Assembly (NCBI GenBank): GCA_018806985.1
Contig: JADANN010000195.1
Coordinates: 1 to 64,000 of the forward strand
Source of the DNA: Angiostrongylus vasorum
Lineage: Eukaryota; Nematoda; Chromadorea; Rhabditida; Metastrongylidae
Length of the DNA: 64,000 bases
Direction: 5' to 3'
This document shows, piece by piece, positions 32,170 to 43,885 of this stretch. The notes under the pieces are model-generated. The model did not search any database and had not been told where the DNA came from. It saw only the letters and a program-made list of their open reading frames with translations. The position numbers were made by a program, and so were the translations under genes. Position 1 is the stretch's first letter, and every line of letters starts with the position of its first letter.

Positions 32170-33090
32170 ATTTATAATCCAGTGCAGAGGTTATAAGAAG
32201 TTGACCTTGGGAAGTATATGTATTGATAAAAGTTTCCGTGAAGTGTTCATTTCGTGGTGACATCGCCTTGTCTTTGAGGAGCAGAAGTAGAAAAACAGGA
32301 AATGATTAATTAGCTGAAGTAAGCATGAAAAAGATTGGACGGCGAATATAAGGGATAGGATTCGCAAAAACTGTGGTACGGAGGGAAACGAACTGAAAGA
32401 AATCGATGGTGCTCTTGTTCCAAAGACAACCTTGTACGTGTATTTTGTGCGTTAAATTAACAACGAGAACGAGGAATTAGAAGAAGGAGTGCAACATGGG
32501 CGCAATAATTTGTTTCAAAGCAGCCAATGATTAACTCGCTTGCGATCCAAAAATTCCGCGATTAACTTTTCGACCTAACAGTCCTACCAGTTCTCTATTA
32601 TGCATCGAAGTCATAGGTTTCAATCGCGTTAAGAATTCTGGGGAGCCACCCACTTAGCGCATGAAAGATGTCTTCTGAAATATAATACGCACACACAACA
32701 CCTATCAGGTATTCAATAGTCTGATCTTCGAAATTCAACTTCACATCAGTAGCGAACGACAGATGCCCCGATCATAATGTGTGAAGTAAAGACGACAGAT
32801 AGAGAGAAAGAGCGGTACAGTGGACTCCGTGTATATGCAAACGTCCGCTCGGATGACAGTCCAAACGAAGTGCCGACATGTTCGTGACTTAACCCAAACA
32901 TCCGTTCCCGAGAATCGAAGCGATTTCTCGATATCAGAATATGCCTATTACCATGTTCCAAGTAGACCATCACCATAGAAGAAAGTGTGATAAAGAAACA
33001 AATCTCCTGCTTCCATACTATGCGTAGAGAGGGCTATCGAAGTATACAATTAATATAGGTGTAACCTATACACTCATTTTTCTGTCGTAT
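32170..33090. other. no recognisable gene
   Basis: There are short ORFs only. The 76-residue minus ORF at 32,746-32,976 shows no family signature. Confidence 0.5.
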
Positions 33091-33094
33091 AAAA

Positions 33095-33300
33095 TACGCT
33101 TGAGAGGAATAGCGCAGTTGGTAGTAGTGTCGTCCATCGAGAAACAATGTTTTGATTCGATCCCCTTGCTAACTATGTCTTCCAGTCCATGTAGGAACGT
33201 TTCAGCTCGGCTTTCTCTAAGACTGCAGGGAAAACGACTCGACCGGGATTCTATGACGCTCATAAAGAAGACGAAATCGTCATGCAACACCCGAAACAAC
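33095..33300 (+). repeat. tRNA-derived SINE, family 2
   Basis: The head 'ggaatagcgcagttggtagtag' is a convincing A box and 'ttttgattcgatccccttgc' a convincing B box, about 40 bases apart. After these come 'tccatgtaggaacgtttcag' and 'aaaacgactcgaccgggatt', shared with the 22.9 and 25.9 kb copies. The opposing 96- and 78-residue ORFs are artefacts. Confidence 0.75.
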
Positions 33301-34340
33301 ACGCAAAATCTTCGAAGACCTTTGTGGGCGATGAATGCAAGGGAAAAAAATCGAGTAGAAGTGCTGGAATCCGCACACTGGATTTGCTGATAGGTCTTGT
33401 AATCTAAAGTGAGAAAAATTAATTACGCAGTTTTTTCAACTTTGTGACTAGCTTTTTTTTCAAGAAGAGGCACGTTTATACATTGGATTGATGCGAAAGA
33501 AAGTCAACAACAAGTTATCAAAAGGTCACATTAGGGTAAAAACAAAGAAATACATAATGATGAAAGCACGCCACATGCATACGCTGAATAAACAAGGTAG
33601 AGACGGACGAAATTGGTTTAATGAAATACGAAGGGTAGCATTCAAGTAAATCAAAAACATTTTACACTGCACTTATCTTTTTTTCTCTCTCTCTCTCTCT
33701 CCTTCTGTTTATCTCAGTTCTTATAACAAATTTTTTACCACATTAGTTGCTTTTGTGTGTATTCATTTAGACACCCCCAACACCTCACATTGCACTGATC
33801 CCTTTCGTTAAATTCATTTTTTCTCGCATCTGTCATCGACGATGACTTTTGGATCTCGTACTTCTCTTTAGCATGACGGGAGAAATCCATCTTTTCCATG
33901 AAGTTCGTTGAACAGATTGGAGAAAGCCCAGTTTTGGTGGCGTCCCACGGAAGACTTTTGTGGGAACAGAAATTCGGTGGAACTTGAGCATTTATACTAA
34001 GGTTAAATGAACGCCTTTTTACAAACGAAAAATCATCCGATTGAGTTTTTCATGCACAAAAGTCGATTCACGAAAAATCTATTGATTCGGTTCGTGTTCC
34101 TTTCTCGTTCCCTTTATCTGGATTCTTTCACTTCGGCTGAACCTTTGCACAGATCTGTGAGCAGATTTCGTATGGCTATTTTGAATCAATCATTTCGTTT
34201 CCGATGTGGAAACATATAAGTTGTTGTGAAAGTGACTGCATTATCAAACGGTAAATTTTAAGTCTTGATGGGCAAGTAGAAACAGAACTTTATTATTCAT
34301 GATTAATCCAGATATTTTTTATCGGTGCAATATAAGTTTC
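33301..34340. other. no supported gene; (CT)n tract
   Basis: A (TC)n microsatellite lies at 33,682-33,704. An ORF of 70 residues at 34,007-34,219 has no recognisable domain. Otherwise nothing identified. Confidence 0.5.
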
Positions 34341-34347
34341 TTTACAG

Positions 34348-34488
34348 TGGGTACTCAAAAATTTCGAATGTCTGGAAGTGAGCAATTCTCCGAAAGCGTT
34401 CTTAACACCATAAGTGTTGGCAAACGTGGTCTTGATCTAGCCACTGTAAGGCACTTCAGTGGTCATTACACGGGATCCATTTTTACTG
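34348..34488 (+). CDS. candidate internal exon, unknown family
   Basis: The 141-base open segment lies between a consensus nematode acceptor (tttctttacag) and a perfect donor (CTG|GTAAGT). It encodes GTQKFRMSGSEQFSESVLNT and ISVGKRGLDLATVRHFSGHY then TGSIFT with one base carried over. I do not recognise the family. Its phase fits the candidate exon at 40,326 (one base plus AG), so it could belong to the N-terminal half of the GT92-like gene, 6-13 kb upstream of the confident exons. The quality of both splice sites is the main support. Confidence 0.45.
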
Positions 34489-34494
34489 GTAAGT

Positions 34495-35200
34495 CACAAA
34501 ATGATGAAGAACATAGTAGCCATCGTTGCGTAACAAAAACAATAAGCAAACTTGAAAACGAAAACGTCACTGTGTTCTGATCAGTAAGTGGGGCGATCAG
34601 TTATTGAGCTCTTGCAGATTTCCAATTTGTTGCGGGTGCCATAACTGTAGCGTAGTCCAACCTTGAATTCTTCGTGAACTTCTTCTATATTTCTAACAGG
34701 ACCAGCTTCGATAGTTACTATTACTCTTCGCCATGATCAACTTTTGATGACGCTTTGTTACTTCTTACTTACTTTATTCATTTTCAACTCCTCCCTTTCA
34801 ACCATTTAAAAATCACTTGTTTTTACCACCACACTGCATTTTTCGGTAGCAGTTTCTTTTGTCTGATGGTCGTTGATGTCGAAATCTTTGTTTCTTTCCC
34901 TTATGACCAGATTTGTCTTAGATACGAGAATCGCTGGAATTTGCTTTTACAAGGCATCATTTACACACGTCACCTTTTACATTTGCCTTGATTTCGCAAA
35001 GAAATTTGCTCTATTCAAGCGCGATATAAAGCCGCTTTGATGAGATCACTATTTAGGGCTTAAGGGAAGTTCATTTCAAATTGCATGTAAAGAACACCGT
35101 GCAGTTACTATTCGGTTGTCAGGCAATCTTTACATATATGATGCGAAGTACGCCATCATAGTGTTAAGTCCCACTCGTAACATCACGCCCTGAGGAAAGC
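34495..35200. other. intron-like, no feature recognised
   Basis: The stretch is AT-rich; the 78-residue ORF at 34,755-34,991 is hydrophobic without a pattern that I recognise. Confidence 0.4.
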
Positions 35201-35204
35201 GAAA

Positions 35205-35305
35205 TGCATTCGTTTCGACGCTGTCAAACACTTTCTCGTAGAAGATAAAGGTTAGAACAAGAAACAGATAGTACACTGACAGAATTCTACGACTTGTAAT
35301 ACGGA
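35205..35305 (-). mobile_element. RTE-F scrap
   Basis: 'cattcgtttcgacgctgtc' and 'gaagataaaggttagaac' match the RT fingers region of RTE-F at 19,370-19,440 ('aattcgtttcgacactgtc', 'gtcgacaaaggttaggac'). It is about 100 bases, adjoining the 3' end of RTE copy C. Confidence 0.5.
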
Positions 35306-35309
35306 TTGC

Positions 35310-37915
35310 ATATGATCAGCTTGTATCACCTGCAGTCCTGTTTGTCGCCGGAGTGACTCGAGCGGGCACCAATAAATCTTCCATTTTTTCCCTGTCGCGT
35401 GCAAAGAGTAGCCCTAGTGAGTTCTGCTCGCTCTAGGGGATTAGTCGAGCATCATATTCTTCTTCTAGGCTCTTCGTGAAGAACTCTGACCATCAGGGAT
35501 CGGTGGTCTTCCTGCAGTACGTTTGACATCCCGAGGAATCCATTCACTAACGGCTCTTGTCCATCGGTTGTCATTCATGCGCATTACGTATCCGGCCCAT
35601 CTTATCTTCGACTGTGTGGCGTGCAGAACGGCATCCTTGATTTTTTCATCGTTGAGGCAGGTCGGAGCTTCGGATCCCATCCCTTACTTGTGTGAAACGG
35701 GATGCTCCTAGCATCGTCCTTCCGACTGCGCGTTCGAAAACGCCGAGTGATTTTTCTTCCTGCTTACACAGTGACCAGGTTTCTGACGCATATTTTAGGG
35801 AAGGAAGTTCGCTGAGTCCAAAAGGTGTACACGGAATCGGGTGTTCTTTCGTCTTCTTCACTACATCCTTGATGCTCTTGAAAGCTCCACAGACCAACTC
35901 GTTTACTTCTGCTCAGCTCTGGAACTAAGTCGTTCATTACATTGATTTCCCGAATTGGATAGGCATAACTACAGCGTTTCGAAGGCATTCGTTACATTGA
36001 GCGTGAATGGGGCATACGAGAAACCAATCCGTTCCTCATGAACATCGTTTTTCGTGAGATTTAATCGAAGGCAATCTTTCCACATGCTTGTCAAAGTGGA
36101 CTTGGCTAATGCTTGATGTTGTAAAGACGACGTCATCAGCAAATGAAGATGGTGTAACTGCCAACCATCGGTTTTTCACTCCCACATTATCCCATTCCAG
36201 TCTTCGCATGACGTTCTGGAGGGTGGCGGTAAATAATTTTTGGCGAGATGGTGTCGCCTTGTCTAACATGGTCATATCTTGGTTGTGAAATTTTTTGTAC
36301 AGGTCACAAAGAATCTTTACATACTGAGTAGGGACTCCTTGACTATCAAGGGCTTCCATGACTGCTTCTATCTCAACTGAATAAAGGCCTTCTGTGAATC
36401 GATGAAAGTGGAGACAGAGGTCTTTTGTACTCGCGATACTTCAATGAGCCTTGTTATCGTGTGGATGTGGTCCATCGTACTAAATACTCTTTGCGAAACC
36501 CTGGTTGCTCACATGGCTGTTCTTCATTCAGTGTTCTGCCAATCCTGTTTAAGCTGACCCGAGTGAAGAGTTTGTAGACGACAGACAGTAAGCAGACTGG
36601 ACGATAGCTGCCTGATATCGTGTAGGTCACCTCTTGAACAAAAAACACGGTCATGCTGGTCTAACACTGAGTGGCGACCTTGCATTTTGACAGGTAACAT
36701 GTGAAGAGCCTCCAAGCCAGTGTGTTAACGAGAACTGGCGGAAGGTTCTTAAGTGTTTTGATCCTATCCAGTCTGGACTGGTCCTGTTCAGTTTTTCACT
36801 CGACGAAATCGCATGTCGGAATTGGGAAGGGAGAACCGGTGGTACAACATATCCATCCTTCTTTGTTCCATGTGACCTGGTTATGGAAGAGATCTGAGTA
36901 TTGATGCATGAATGATTCTCTCCACTGCCTTTCTGGGCGCTGCAACTGTTCGCCTGGGCGCCGGAGTGCAATCATCTTGGTCATGTAATTAGCGAAGTTT
37001 CGGCGGTCTTTGCGAATGCTTTTTCAGCCTCTGCAGCTTCGACCATTGCCGCTGCTATTCTCTTTAAGATCTTCTTTTATCGCCTGTCTGCATTGTTATG
37101 CATGGTCGGTCGTGTAGTTCGAGGTTGCTTTCAGCTCGTGCGATTCCACGCTGGCGTATCAGCTCGAGTGTTTCTGGAGAGAGACGACTCTGGTGACTTT
37201 CGAACACTCAAGTTTCATAGCGCTAACGTGAAGATGTTGAATGAGCTAATTGTATTCTCGTCGATGTTATCGACAACGGCATCTTCCCAGCAGCAGGCTA
37301 ATGAGTTGAATAAGTCCCAGTTTGTGGTGGTTCTGGGACGTCGGTTTTTCATGCGCTTTTTCTCCTTTCCGCGAAAAATAGAATCTTGCACGAAAGAGAC
37401 TGCTGATCTCTTGTAGAATTTCGGGGCAACAGCGCTAAAGTAAAAACGTTCTATTTACTATGATGTGGTCTATTTCGTTATAGCACCTCCATTGAGAAGC
37501 TCCCACGTCCACCGTTGAGGGGTGGAGCTTCTGGAATTGCGAGTTGCCAAGAATGGTCATGGTCGTCATGATAAACTCAGACAGCTGCTCGCCATGCTTG
37601 TTTCGTCTCTAATCCGTGGGTCTTAATGTTACATTCATGTTGGTCCAATCTTGACGTTGAAATCTCCAGTGATGACATTGAAGAATGTATGGTCTTCTCT
37701 GAGAACTTCTTCAAGTCCATGGTAGAACGCTTCGACCTCTTCTTTGTCATAGTTTGATGTCGGCGCGTAAACGACGGCGAAGATGGTCAAAGCCGGAATT
37801 CATCCACATCTTTTTAAAAGTAAACGTCCGATTCGGGTCGTTAGTAGTTCGAATGAGTCAATGTTCATGAACAAACCGAGAAACGCCGAAACCGCCGACT
37901 CTCTACTGTCTAAAA
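35310..37915 (-). mobile_element. RTE copy C, 5'-truncated, broken
   Basis: On the minus strand the copy starts in the endonuclease at about 37,915 and continues through linker, RT and C-terminus to the family 3' end near 35,310 ('gtatcacctgcag'). It is collinear with copy A but has independent frameshifts and small deletions. Confidence 0.88.
35465..37790 (-). pseudogene. RTE copy C endonuclease-RT polyprotein, broken
   Basis: Readable minus-strand blocks include DQHDRVFCSRGDLHDIRQL (36,715-36,524), MEALDSQGVPTQYVKILCDL (36,359 on), a catalytic SSFADDVVFTTSS block (about 36,128-36,165; the LR before FADD is altered) and KIRWAGYVMRMNDNRWTRAV with WIPRDVKRTAGRPP (35,680-35,530). The frame changes at least six times. 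It encodes no intact protein. Confidence 0.8.
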
Positions 37916-38130
37916 GAAGCGCTTTCAATGCTGCCAACTTGTAATAGAAGCGCTTTCAATTAAGGCAAGACCGTCTCCAGCTCGACAAGCGATACACTTT
38001 CTCCGCGGCTCCCCTACACCAGCCGTTCCAAACTCGTCAAACGGAGACGATTACACGATGTATGCGGACTAGTATAGACAAGATCACCTAATAAACAACA
38101 ATCCTGTGGCTGCTCAGGGAAAAACTGTGT
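37916..38130. other. junction DNA upstream of RTE copy C
   Basis: A short unnamed stretch; 'aagaagcgctttcaat' occurs twice (37,914 and 37,947) as a partial direct duplication at the 5' truncation point of the LINE. Confidence 0.4.
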
Positions 38131-38134
38131 ACTA

Positions 38135-38550
38135 TTGATCAGTGTTGCAGTTCAGAAAGTGTGGGTCATGAGGTCCATCCGGTGGCTGAATTTGACCGAT
38201 TTCATGCAAAATCCGTTCTTCATCACCTTTTTCTTCCATTTTTTCCTAACACTACTGGTGTGGGAGAATAAATTTTCGAGCGAACTCCTCTTCGAAAAAG
38301 ACGTGAAAGCTTTCGAAACAAAAACTTTCGGTGGGCAACCAAACTTGTTTAGATACCATCGTGCAGCCGTCGTACCGGAAATTTTAAAAGCGTGGACAAA
38401 CACAACTTCGCCCATCATGATGACCTGGACCATGTAAATGATGGATGTCAAATCAGATTCGTATGCCGAATTAGATCCGGTATGAAACCACACAACAAGC
38501 CGATTCTCGAAATCTCCATTGGATAGACAGGGATATCTCATGCATGGCAC
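38135..38550. other. overlapping ORFs on both strands, unresolved
   Basis: A + ORF (38,135-38,437, 100 residues, with a hydrophobic NPFFITFFFHFFLTLLVW run) and a - ORF (38,550-38,152, 132 residues) overlap almost completely. The + frame begins after 'gtgttgcag' and ends at a GTAAATG donor-like site, so it could be an exon. The - frame is longer but shows no domain. I recognise neither and cannot choose. Confidence 0.25.
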
Positions 38551-38962
38551 AGTTCCTAAGGTTTCAATCTAAGATATGCATGGGAGCAATCTCGATACCT
38601 CTGAGACATCCTGGATTCCTCATCTCTCTGACATCCTTGGTTCTCTAAGCCGAAAAATCCGATGACATTTGTTGCTTTCCCAAAGCCGAAGCTTTTCTAA
38701 CTACACCCTTACCACTATACTCTTATATTCTATATTCTATGGCTGATTTTTCCCATCTTTCATTTAATAAGTAAGATTATTTTTCGGAATATGAATAGAA
38801 GGAGTATTTAGTTGGCTTCGAAGAGGGCTCTCACTGTTTACAGTTCCTTCGCCATCTGTTGTCTTTTGGGCGTTTGGGGTGTTTAAAAGAGGTGGCATAA
38901 TCCCAGCGGGAATCGCTTTAGTTCTTACTTTTTCTCAGCAAAGCGAAGAATGCCTTTAAAAA

Positions 38963-39118
38963 GTGGAAAACCCTGGGAATAGAAGCCTGTTATTGTTGGT
39001 CTTCCTAACGACCGTTGTGCTACTCAACTATCATAGAATGGTGGTTTTCATTTGTCTATCACACGAAATCTTTCGTTATTCTCATGGGCGTCTTGTAAAT
39101 GCGAAGAAAACTATGCAG
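38963..39118 (+). CDS. possible signal-anchor exon
   Basis: The open frame reads NRSLLLLVFLTTVVLLNYHR and MVVFICLSHEIFRYSHGRLV then NAKKTMQ, ending at a good donor (CAG|GTGAGA). A hydrophobic helix of about 16 residues and a following lumenal-type stretch would suit the N-terminus of a type II glycosyltransferase such as the GT92 gene whose catalytic exons lie 6-8 kb downstream. The frame has no ATG before the helix, and an upstream acceptor is not obvious. Weak candidate. Confidence 0.25.
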
Positions 39119-39289
39119 GTGAGAGGTTTTCGAAGGGAATTTGCAAATCACAAATATCTGTTCATGAAAGAGAAGAAGTAAATTTGATGCAACGATACCG
39201 AATCAGGATCAAACAATCGGAATTTTAGTAAAGTAAGGTTGTACACTACCACTGTATCAACACTGAACATAAAGCCGTAACCGAATAAG

Positions 39290-39455
39290 GTTACTATATT
39301 CGAGCGGTACTTCGCTGCAGAAGAATGGACTTGATTCGACTACGATGTCCCATACTGCGAGGGTAAACCGCTGTGCACTACCGATTCCGACTGATCTCGT
39401 TTTGAAGGAAACAAAGGCTTGGAGACTTTAGCCGAATAATCAATCACGCCGACAT
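39290..39455 (+). mobile_element. short repeat with hammerhead-like 3' end, decayed
   Basis: The body ('ttgattcgactacgatgtcc', 'actgatctcgttttgaagg') and end ('gagactttagccgaataatc') match the repeat ending at 1,612 and 22,474. Helix II is largely lost. Confidence 0.4.
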
Positions 39456-39519
39456 TAACTGAAAGTCATTTTACAATAGTACAAAGCTTTTTCTCCGGCC
39501 ACCCATTTGGCACTTCATG

Positions 39520-39520
<1 letters not shown>

Positions 39521-39571
<51 letters not shown>
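39521..39571. repeat. (AT)n microsatellite
   Basis: About 48 bases of uninterrupted AT repeat. Confidence 0.95.
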
Positions 39572-39573
<2 letters not shown>

Positions 39574-39859
39574 AATTCTTCCATCTTTTCCATTCTTCAT
39601 AAAACACCCGATTTATAGTTTTCGAATGTGCTTTGTTATAGAGTCGTGCCTTTTTTCTTCTTCACATTTGCTTTTTGATTTCTTAGCGCGAAATCTTTGC
39701 TGTCCTGTGTTTGCTTCTTGTGAAAACAGTTATTAAAGTGGATTTCGAAGACCAACTTTTTAGGCATAATGTTAAATTTTTTATCCCCATGGGATTGACC
39801 TGGGGAAGCCCAAATCGGCAACGAACCCTAGTTTAAGCTGAGGGTGTAGTCTAAATCAG

Positions 39860-40015
39860 AATGTTAGCTTTTTATTTACTACCTATTACAATTTTTCACA
39901 GCAAGTTATTATGTGTGACTCTACCACAATGATGCTGAGACATTTACAGTCCCGTTGACGGGTGATTGCTGATGGCTCGATCGATAGAACTAACTGAGAG
40001 ACAGGCGAAACAAGT
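39860..40015 (+). repeat. tRNA-like MITE fragment
   Basis: 'tttatttactacctattaca', 'ttattatgtgtgac', 'gatgctgagacatt' and 'gggtgattgctgatggc' with 'gagagacaggcgaaac' are in the order of the 44.4-44.9 kb unit, with the tRNA-like middle deleted. Confidence 0.55.
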
Positions 40016-40325
40016 GATCCGCCTAGTCTTCGAATTAGGAATGTTCGGATCCAAATGTGATTTGCTCAGTGAAGTTTTATCTCAGAGGAAATCTTGTCGG
40101 CGCCCAAAAACGCTTAGTGATCATGTGGTTTAAACGTGCACATCAAATTTCGTTTCAGATTTCGTTAGGTGTGATTTTGAAACCTATCAAAGACCGGATT
40201 TAATTAGCTTAATGGATCTAGTAATTTCTTCAGCTATCTGCGATACCTTATTTCTTAGATAGGAAGTAAAGGTTTTTTTTTACTTATGCGATAAAAGGTC
40301 ACATTTACAACGAAATACTTTACAG

Positions 40326-40440
40326 AGACACGATCTATTGTCGTTATTTCAATCACCTATGAAGGGAAATCGGTCTGCCTTTTCAAAACAGTCGAATTTC
40401 CCGAGTTTACCGCGTGTTGCTCTCGTCGTGAAGGAGCGAG
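40326..40440 (+). CDS. candidate exon, possibly GT92 N-terminal region
   Basis: It follows a good acceptor (aatactttacag) and ends at a possible donor (GCGAG|GTACAT). One frame reads TRSIVVISITYEGKSVCLFK and TVEFPEFTACCSRREGA; the reading stays open to 40,513 (ITGRTQNG-stop). A strand-forming 'VVISITY' followed by a cysteine-containing segment resembles the region before the GT92 catalytic core, but the match is by impression. The competing frame (MSLFQSPMKG...) has no domain. Phase is compatible with the 34,348-34,488 exon. Confidence 0.33.
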
Positions 40441-40519
40441 GTACATTGCGCTCACTGATGCGCTCACTGGCACGTACGACTTTCCAGTTCCAATTACCGG
40501 TCGTACGCAAAATGGTTGA

Positions 40520-41585
40520 GCCGTTGGTTTTAAAACATCTTCTTCTAGAAAAAAGACAATCGGAGTTTTCACCTTTTCTAGTTTAACCCCCAAAGATAAT
40601 GTCCAGAAATACCACTTTTTTTTATTACTCTTCACTATTACGCCCCCTACATCAGAAATATTCCAGTCTCAGCTCATTATTTTTGCGCTTGCCTTGCTCC
40701 TTTATATGGAACAGAGCCGAAATGGTTATTATTATCCGAGTTTTTCGAACACTATAAGATTCAGGCAAGTTTTTCTCTTTGTTTTGTGTGTTTTGTTAGG
40801 AGAGTGAGCAAGGTGGGAAATACTGGCTCCCAATCGTACTCTTGTAACTTTGAAGAACTTCTCAACCTGAGTGGTCAAATGCACGGCTGAAACCTTCGGA
40901 AGTACTTTGGAGTTGTTTACTCCAACACGGTGGGGGCATTAAGCGCTATAGAAAGGACTGCTTCAATTTGTGAGTATTTCGTGGGACCGATGTGGAGATG
41001 AGGAGAGAGAGTCGCGTGCGGTTTTTGAATTCCAAATATAGAAACTTTGCTTCACTTGCAGAAATTTCTTCGACTTACTCCCCCGTTTGAACACTTTTGA
41101 ACTTCTCATTCACTTTACGATTTATATTTGGAAGGTCCAGAACAGCGTTTAGGGCGTGACATATTTCTACGTCTACATTAATAAATTAGAAGAGTACAGC
41201 AGGATACTGTTAGACGACTATGTTTCGTTCCGGAGAGGCTGAAGTCGTAATTCTTCGCCATCACTTCGAAAGAGATGGCAGGACATGGCAAATTACGTGA
41301 ACTGCAGGTTGGTGTCATTGGATTCCTAGAATCCTCGTCTTCGAAAAGATGAATAGAGTATTTAAGAATGGATCCTTGTAATGATGCGATATTTATGAGC
41401 TACTGCGCTTCATAATTTCTCTCTAAAAGTAAAATTTCATGTTCTAAAATACGAGCGCACGCCGAGTGCTCATACGAGAGAAATCCTGGCCTAACAACAT
41501 CCGTAAGATCCGTTGCCTCATTTCTGCGTTGTAATCGGCAATCACGTTAGATTTTATTGTCAGTTGTAGTGCAATCGTCGTAAGT
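40520..41585. other. intron-like, no feature recognised
   Basis: No domain-bearing ORF or recognisable repeat. Confidence 0.45.
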
Positions 41586-41589
41586 ATGG

Positions 41590-41960
41590 ATATATTACAT
41601 TCTTAATAAGAAATCGCGCTGTGTTACATTATCCTTTTTTGAAGCAAAAGCTGACTTTTCAGCGGCTTTCGCCTTCTTTAGGGGGCTAGGAAAGTCCAGG
41701 AATCTATTCAATCAAAGTCCTCCACGATCCCAACAAAAAAAATTCACGAAACCTTAATTTCAATCCCATTCGAAACAAAGCAACATCTTCTCGCACAGAC
41801 CGCTTTCTATGAGTCTTCCCACTGAGTGTTCCATTTGGACAACTAGTGTAGTATTTTCATATGGATGGGTAATGCGCAATCCTCACATTAACATTTTTGT
41901 CGTATTGAGTGAGATCAGTCGTGATAATAATAAAAGTATAAAGCATTCGACGTTGATAAA
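41590..41960 (-). mobile_element. PLE 3' UTR fragment
   Basis: A minus-strand hammerhead-like motif (41,648-41,687: AGCCCCCTAAAGAAGGCGAA then AGCCGCTGAAAAGTCAGC) is followed by 3' UTR blocks shared with 51.4-51.5 kb ('gcacagaccgctttctatga', 'aaaccttaatttcaatccca'). No coding part remains. Confidence 0.55.
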
Positions 41961-41999
41961 TCTCAGAGTCATTCGCTATGTATTAGCGGAAGGAACATA

Positions 42000-42345
42000 C
42001 GCAGGTATGAAACAACCACAATGATGATGAGATATTTGCAAAACTCCGCACCGCAGGTGTCTCCGGTGGGGAACGAACGCGCTATTAGCCTTTCCGGCGG
42101 CTAATGCGTTTACCAACACACCATGCGGGTCCTTCTGTTTCGCCTGGCTCTCAGCGAGTTCCATCGATCAGTGTCATCAGCATTCATCCGTCTGAGAAGG
42201 ACCCACATGTTATGGTAGTGAGCACGTTAGCCCCGCAAAGCGTAATAGCGTGTCTGGTCCCTCACTGCAGACACCTGCGGTCCGGAGTTTTGCAAATATC
42301 TCCAGCATCACTGTGGTTGTTTCACACGTAACAACCTGCCATGAA
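42000..42345. mobile_element. inverted pair of tRNA-like units (MITE-like)
   Basis: Two units are arranged head to head: left 'tgaaacaaccacaatgatga' to 'accaacacaccatgcgggtc' and right 'acatgttatggtagtgagca' to 'catcactgtggttgtttcac', its reverse complement. The inner part overlaps the right arm of the large inverted repeat. The A-box-like element of the right unit is degraded (TTATGGTAGTGAGC). Confidence 0.65.
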
Positions 42346-42499
42346 AAAGTTATAATAGGCAGTAAAGTAGAAAAGTTAACTAACGCAGGTATTTTATTTT
42401 ACATCCTTTGCAAAATTTGGAAAAATTTAAAGTGTTTTTTCTGTCGTCCCAACACAGACATCAAAGTCTGTAGATGTATGTCTTGAGATAAATATGAAA

Positions 42500-42690
42500 T
42501 ATAAAGATAAAGCTGTCGGTGCTGATCAATCCCTGAAGGATGCGCTATGCATTCGATTTCATCGAGCATCTTTGGAGGTGATTGAGTGCATTTCTCTCTT
42601 TTACATGGCTTGGTGAGCCTGGTACATGGATTTCGATCCGTTGTGTTTTACAATGCGCTTCCGACCACTGTGCTACACGCATCTATATCA
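42500..42690 (-). repeat. tRNA-derived SINE, family 1
   Basis: The mirror of the copy at 30,905-31,110, with the same internal deletion: minus-strand 'tgtagcacagtggtcgg', 'cggatcgaaatccatg', 'ggctcaccaagcc' and 'gggattgatcagcaccgaca'. Confidence 0.75.
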
Positions 42691-42719
42691 CTGTTGATAG
42701 CTAAGCGTTGCTCTCTTGG

Positions 42720-43885
42720 TTTATTTTTTGGATCCCCTTAATTTATCCAGAATGCATTGAGAGTTTTCAGCGCTGAAATCTTCGATTCCTATGGTGGTGC
42801 CAGCTTCTATTTCAAAACCTTTCTGTCATGTCGCTCTGTTTTGTTTGCTCTTAGTGGAGTATTTAGTTTAACCGTAAGTTTACCGACTACGTGTGCTGAC
42901 CAACTTGTGCTTGTAAGAAACACATTTCGAACAGCCATTTGAGTGTGCACAAGAACAGAGAAAACGTAAGAATTCTGAAATTGGCGCTGCAAATAGCCAT
43001 TTCCAATGACTACGATTATGTAGCTGCTTGGGATAGATTTGGGAGAAGACCATGGCAAAAACGATAAATCTGCTGAAAATAAGGTGCCTTTCATCATTCC
43101 CTTCATCCACAACAAGATAAATGCAGATCTGAAATGTTGCCTAAATAGGTAGCGGTCTAGAGAATTCTATAACCTTATTTGAAATACCACCGAACTCTCT
43201 AGCATGCTAGCTAATTCGTATCCGCCTGTATTACGGTCTGTACACAGCGCCAAGATACTCAATATGCTCCAACGATAGACCGTGATTTCATGAGTTGGGG
43301 TACGGTTTACGTGATCTCTTGCAAAACGTTTGCAGACGAATGCATTGACGAAGTGGGTTAGACACTCTGCATTCGTTTGAAACAAAATTTAGTTGCTAAA
43401 CTTAAAGTTAAACCACGTATTCTATTAGGCGCGCAAATAAGAGAGACATTGCCGCAGGACTTTCAAGTAGAAGTTGCCATCCTCGCAAAGGAATTGAGTC
43501 TTCAAAGCGCTAAATTATCGAAGCATTTTGGATAGGTTCCATTAGTCCGAAAATGAACAGTAGTTCGTCGTTCTCGTGTGCGATCTCTCACAGTATTTAA
43601 GACTGATATTTTAATATGGAAGAGGCATATTGCGCTTCGATGTGAAATCTCTGCTGTTGATCTCCACTTGAAATACCCAGAAAAAGCGGTGAGTATGCGA
43701 AAAAAGCCATTTCGTTTTCAGTGCGACTGAAATCTTCGTTTTGAATTTTCACTGTTCGGTTACGGAGGTGTCTATTAGAGCTGGGTAGGTCGCAGTCATG
43801 TTGACCTTTCCTCTCACTCACTGAGGAAGAAATTCGCTGAAACATTAGCTTCTCCGTCAATAAACATCAAAGTTTAATGTTTTTA
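42720..43885 (+). mobile_element. PLE remnant pair (head-to-head) in right arm
   Basis: Minus-strand 3' nuclease fragment at 42,896-42,730 (GKLTVKLNTPLRAN) is joined to a plus-strand segment starting at 42,896 with LVRNTFRTAI and continuing through 'aatagccatttccaatgact', the nuclease region and the 3' UTR to a degenerate motif (43,821-43,852, CTGAGGAAGAAATTCGCTGA then AACATTAGCT) and 'caataaacatc'. It is the counterpart of 29,700-30,870. Multiple stops. Confidence 0.72.

Noticed and set aside
33066..33390. Opposing ORFs of 78 and 96 residues
   Set aside because: Both lie over a tRNA-derived SINE (A box TAGCGCAGTTGG, B box GATTCGATCCC) and show no protein signature.
35186..35210. Hammerhead-like motif at 'ccctgaggaaagcgaaatgc'
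   Set aside because: The core resemblance is not followed by a helix II or GAAAC-GTC; the adjoining bases belong to an RTE-F fragment.
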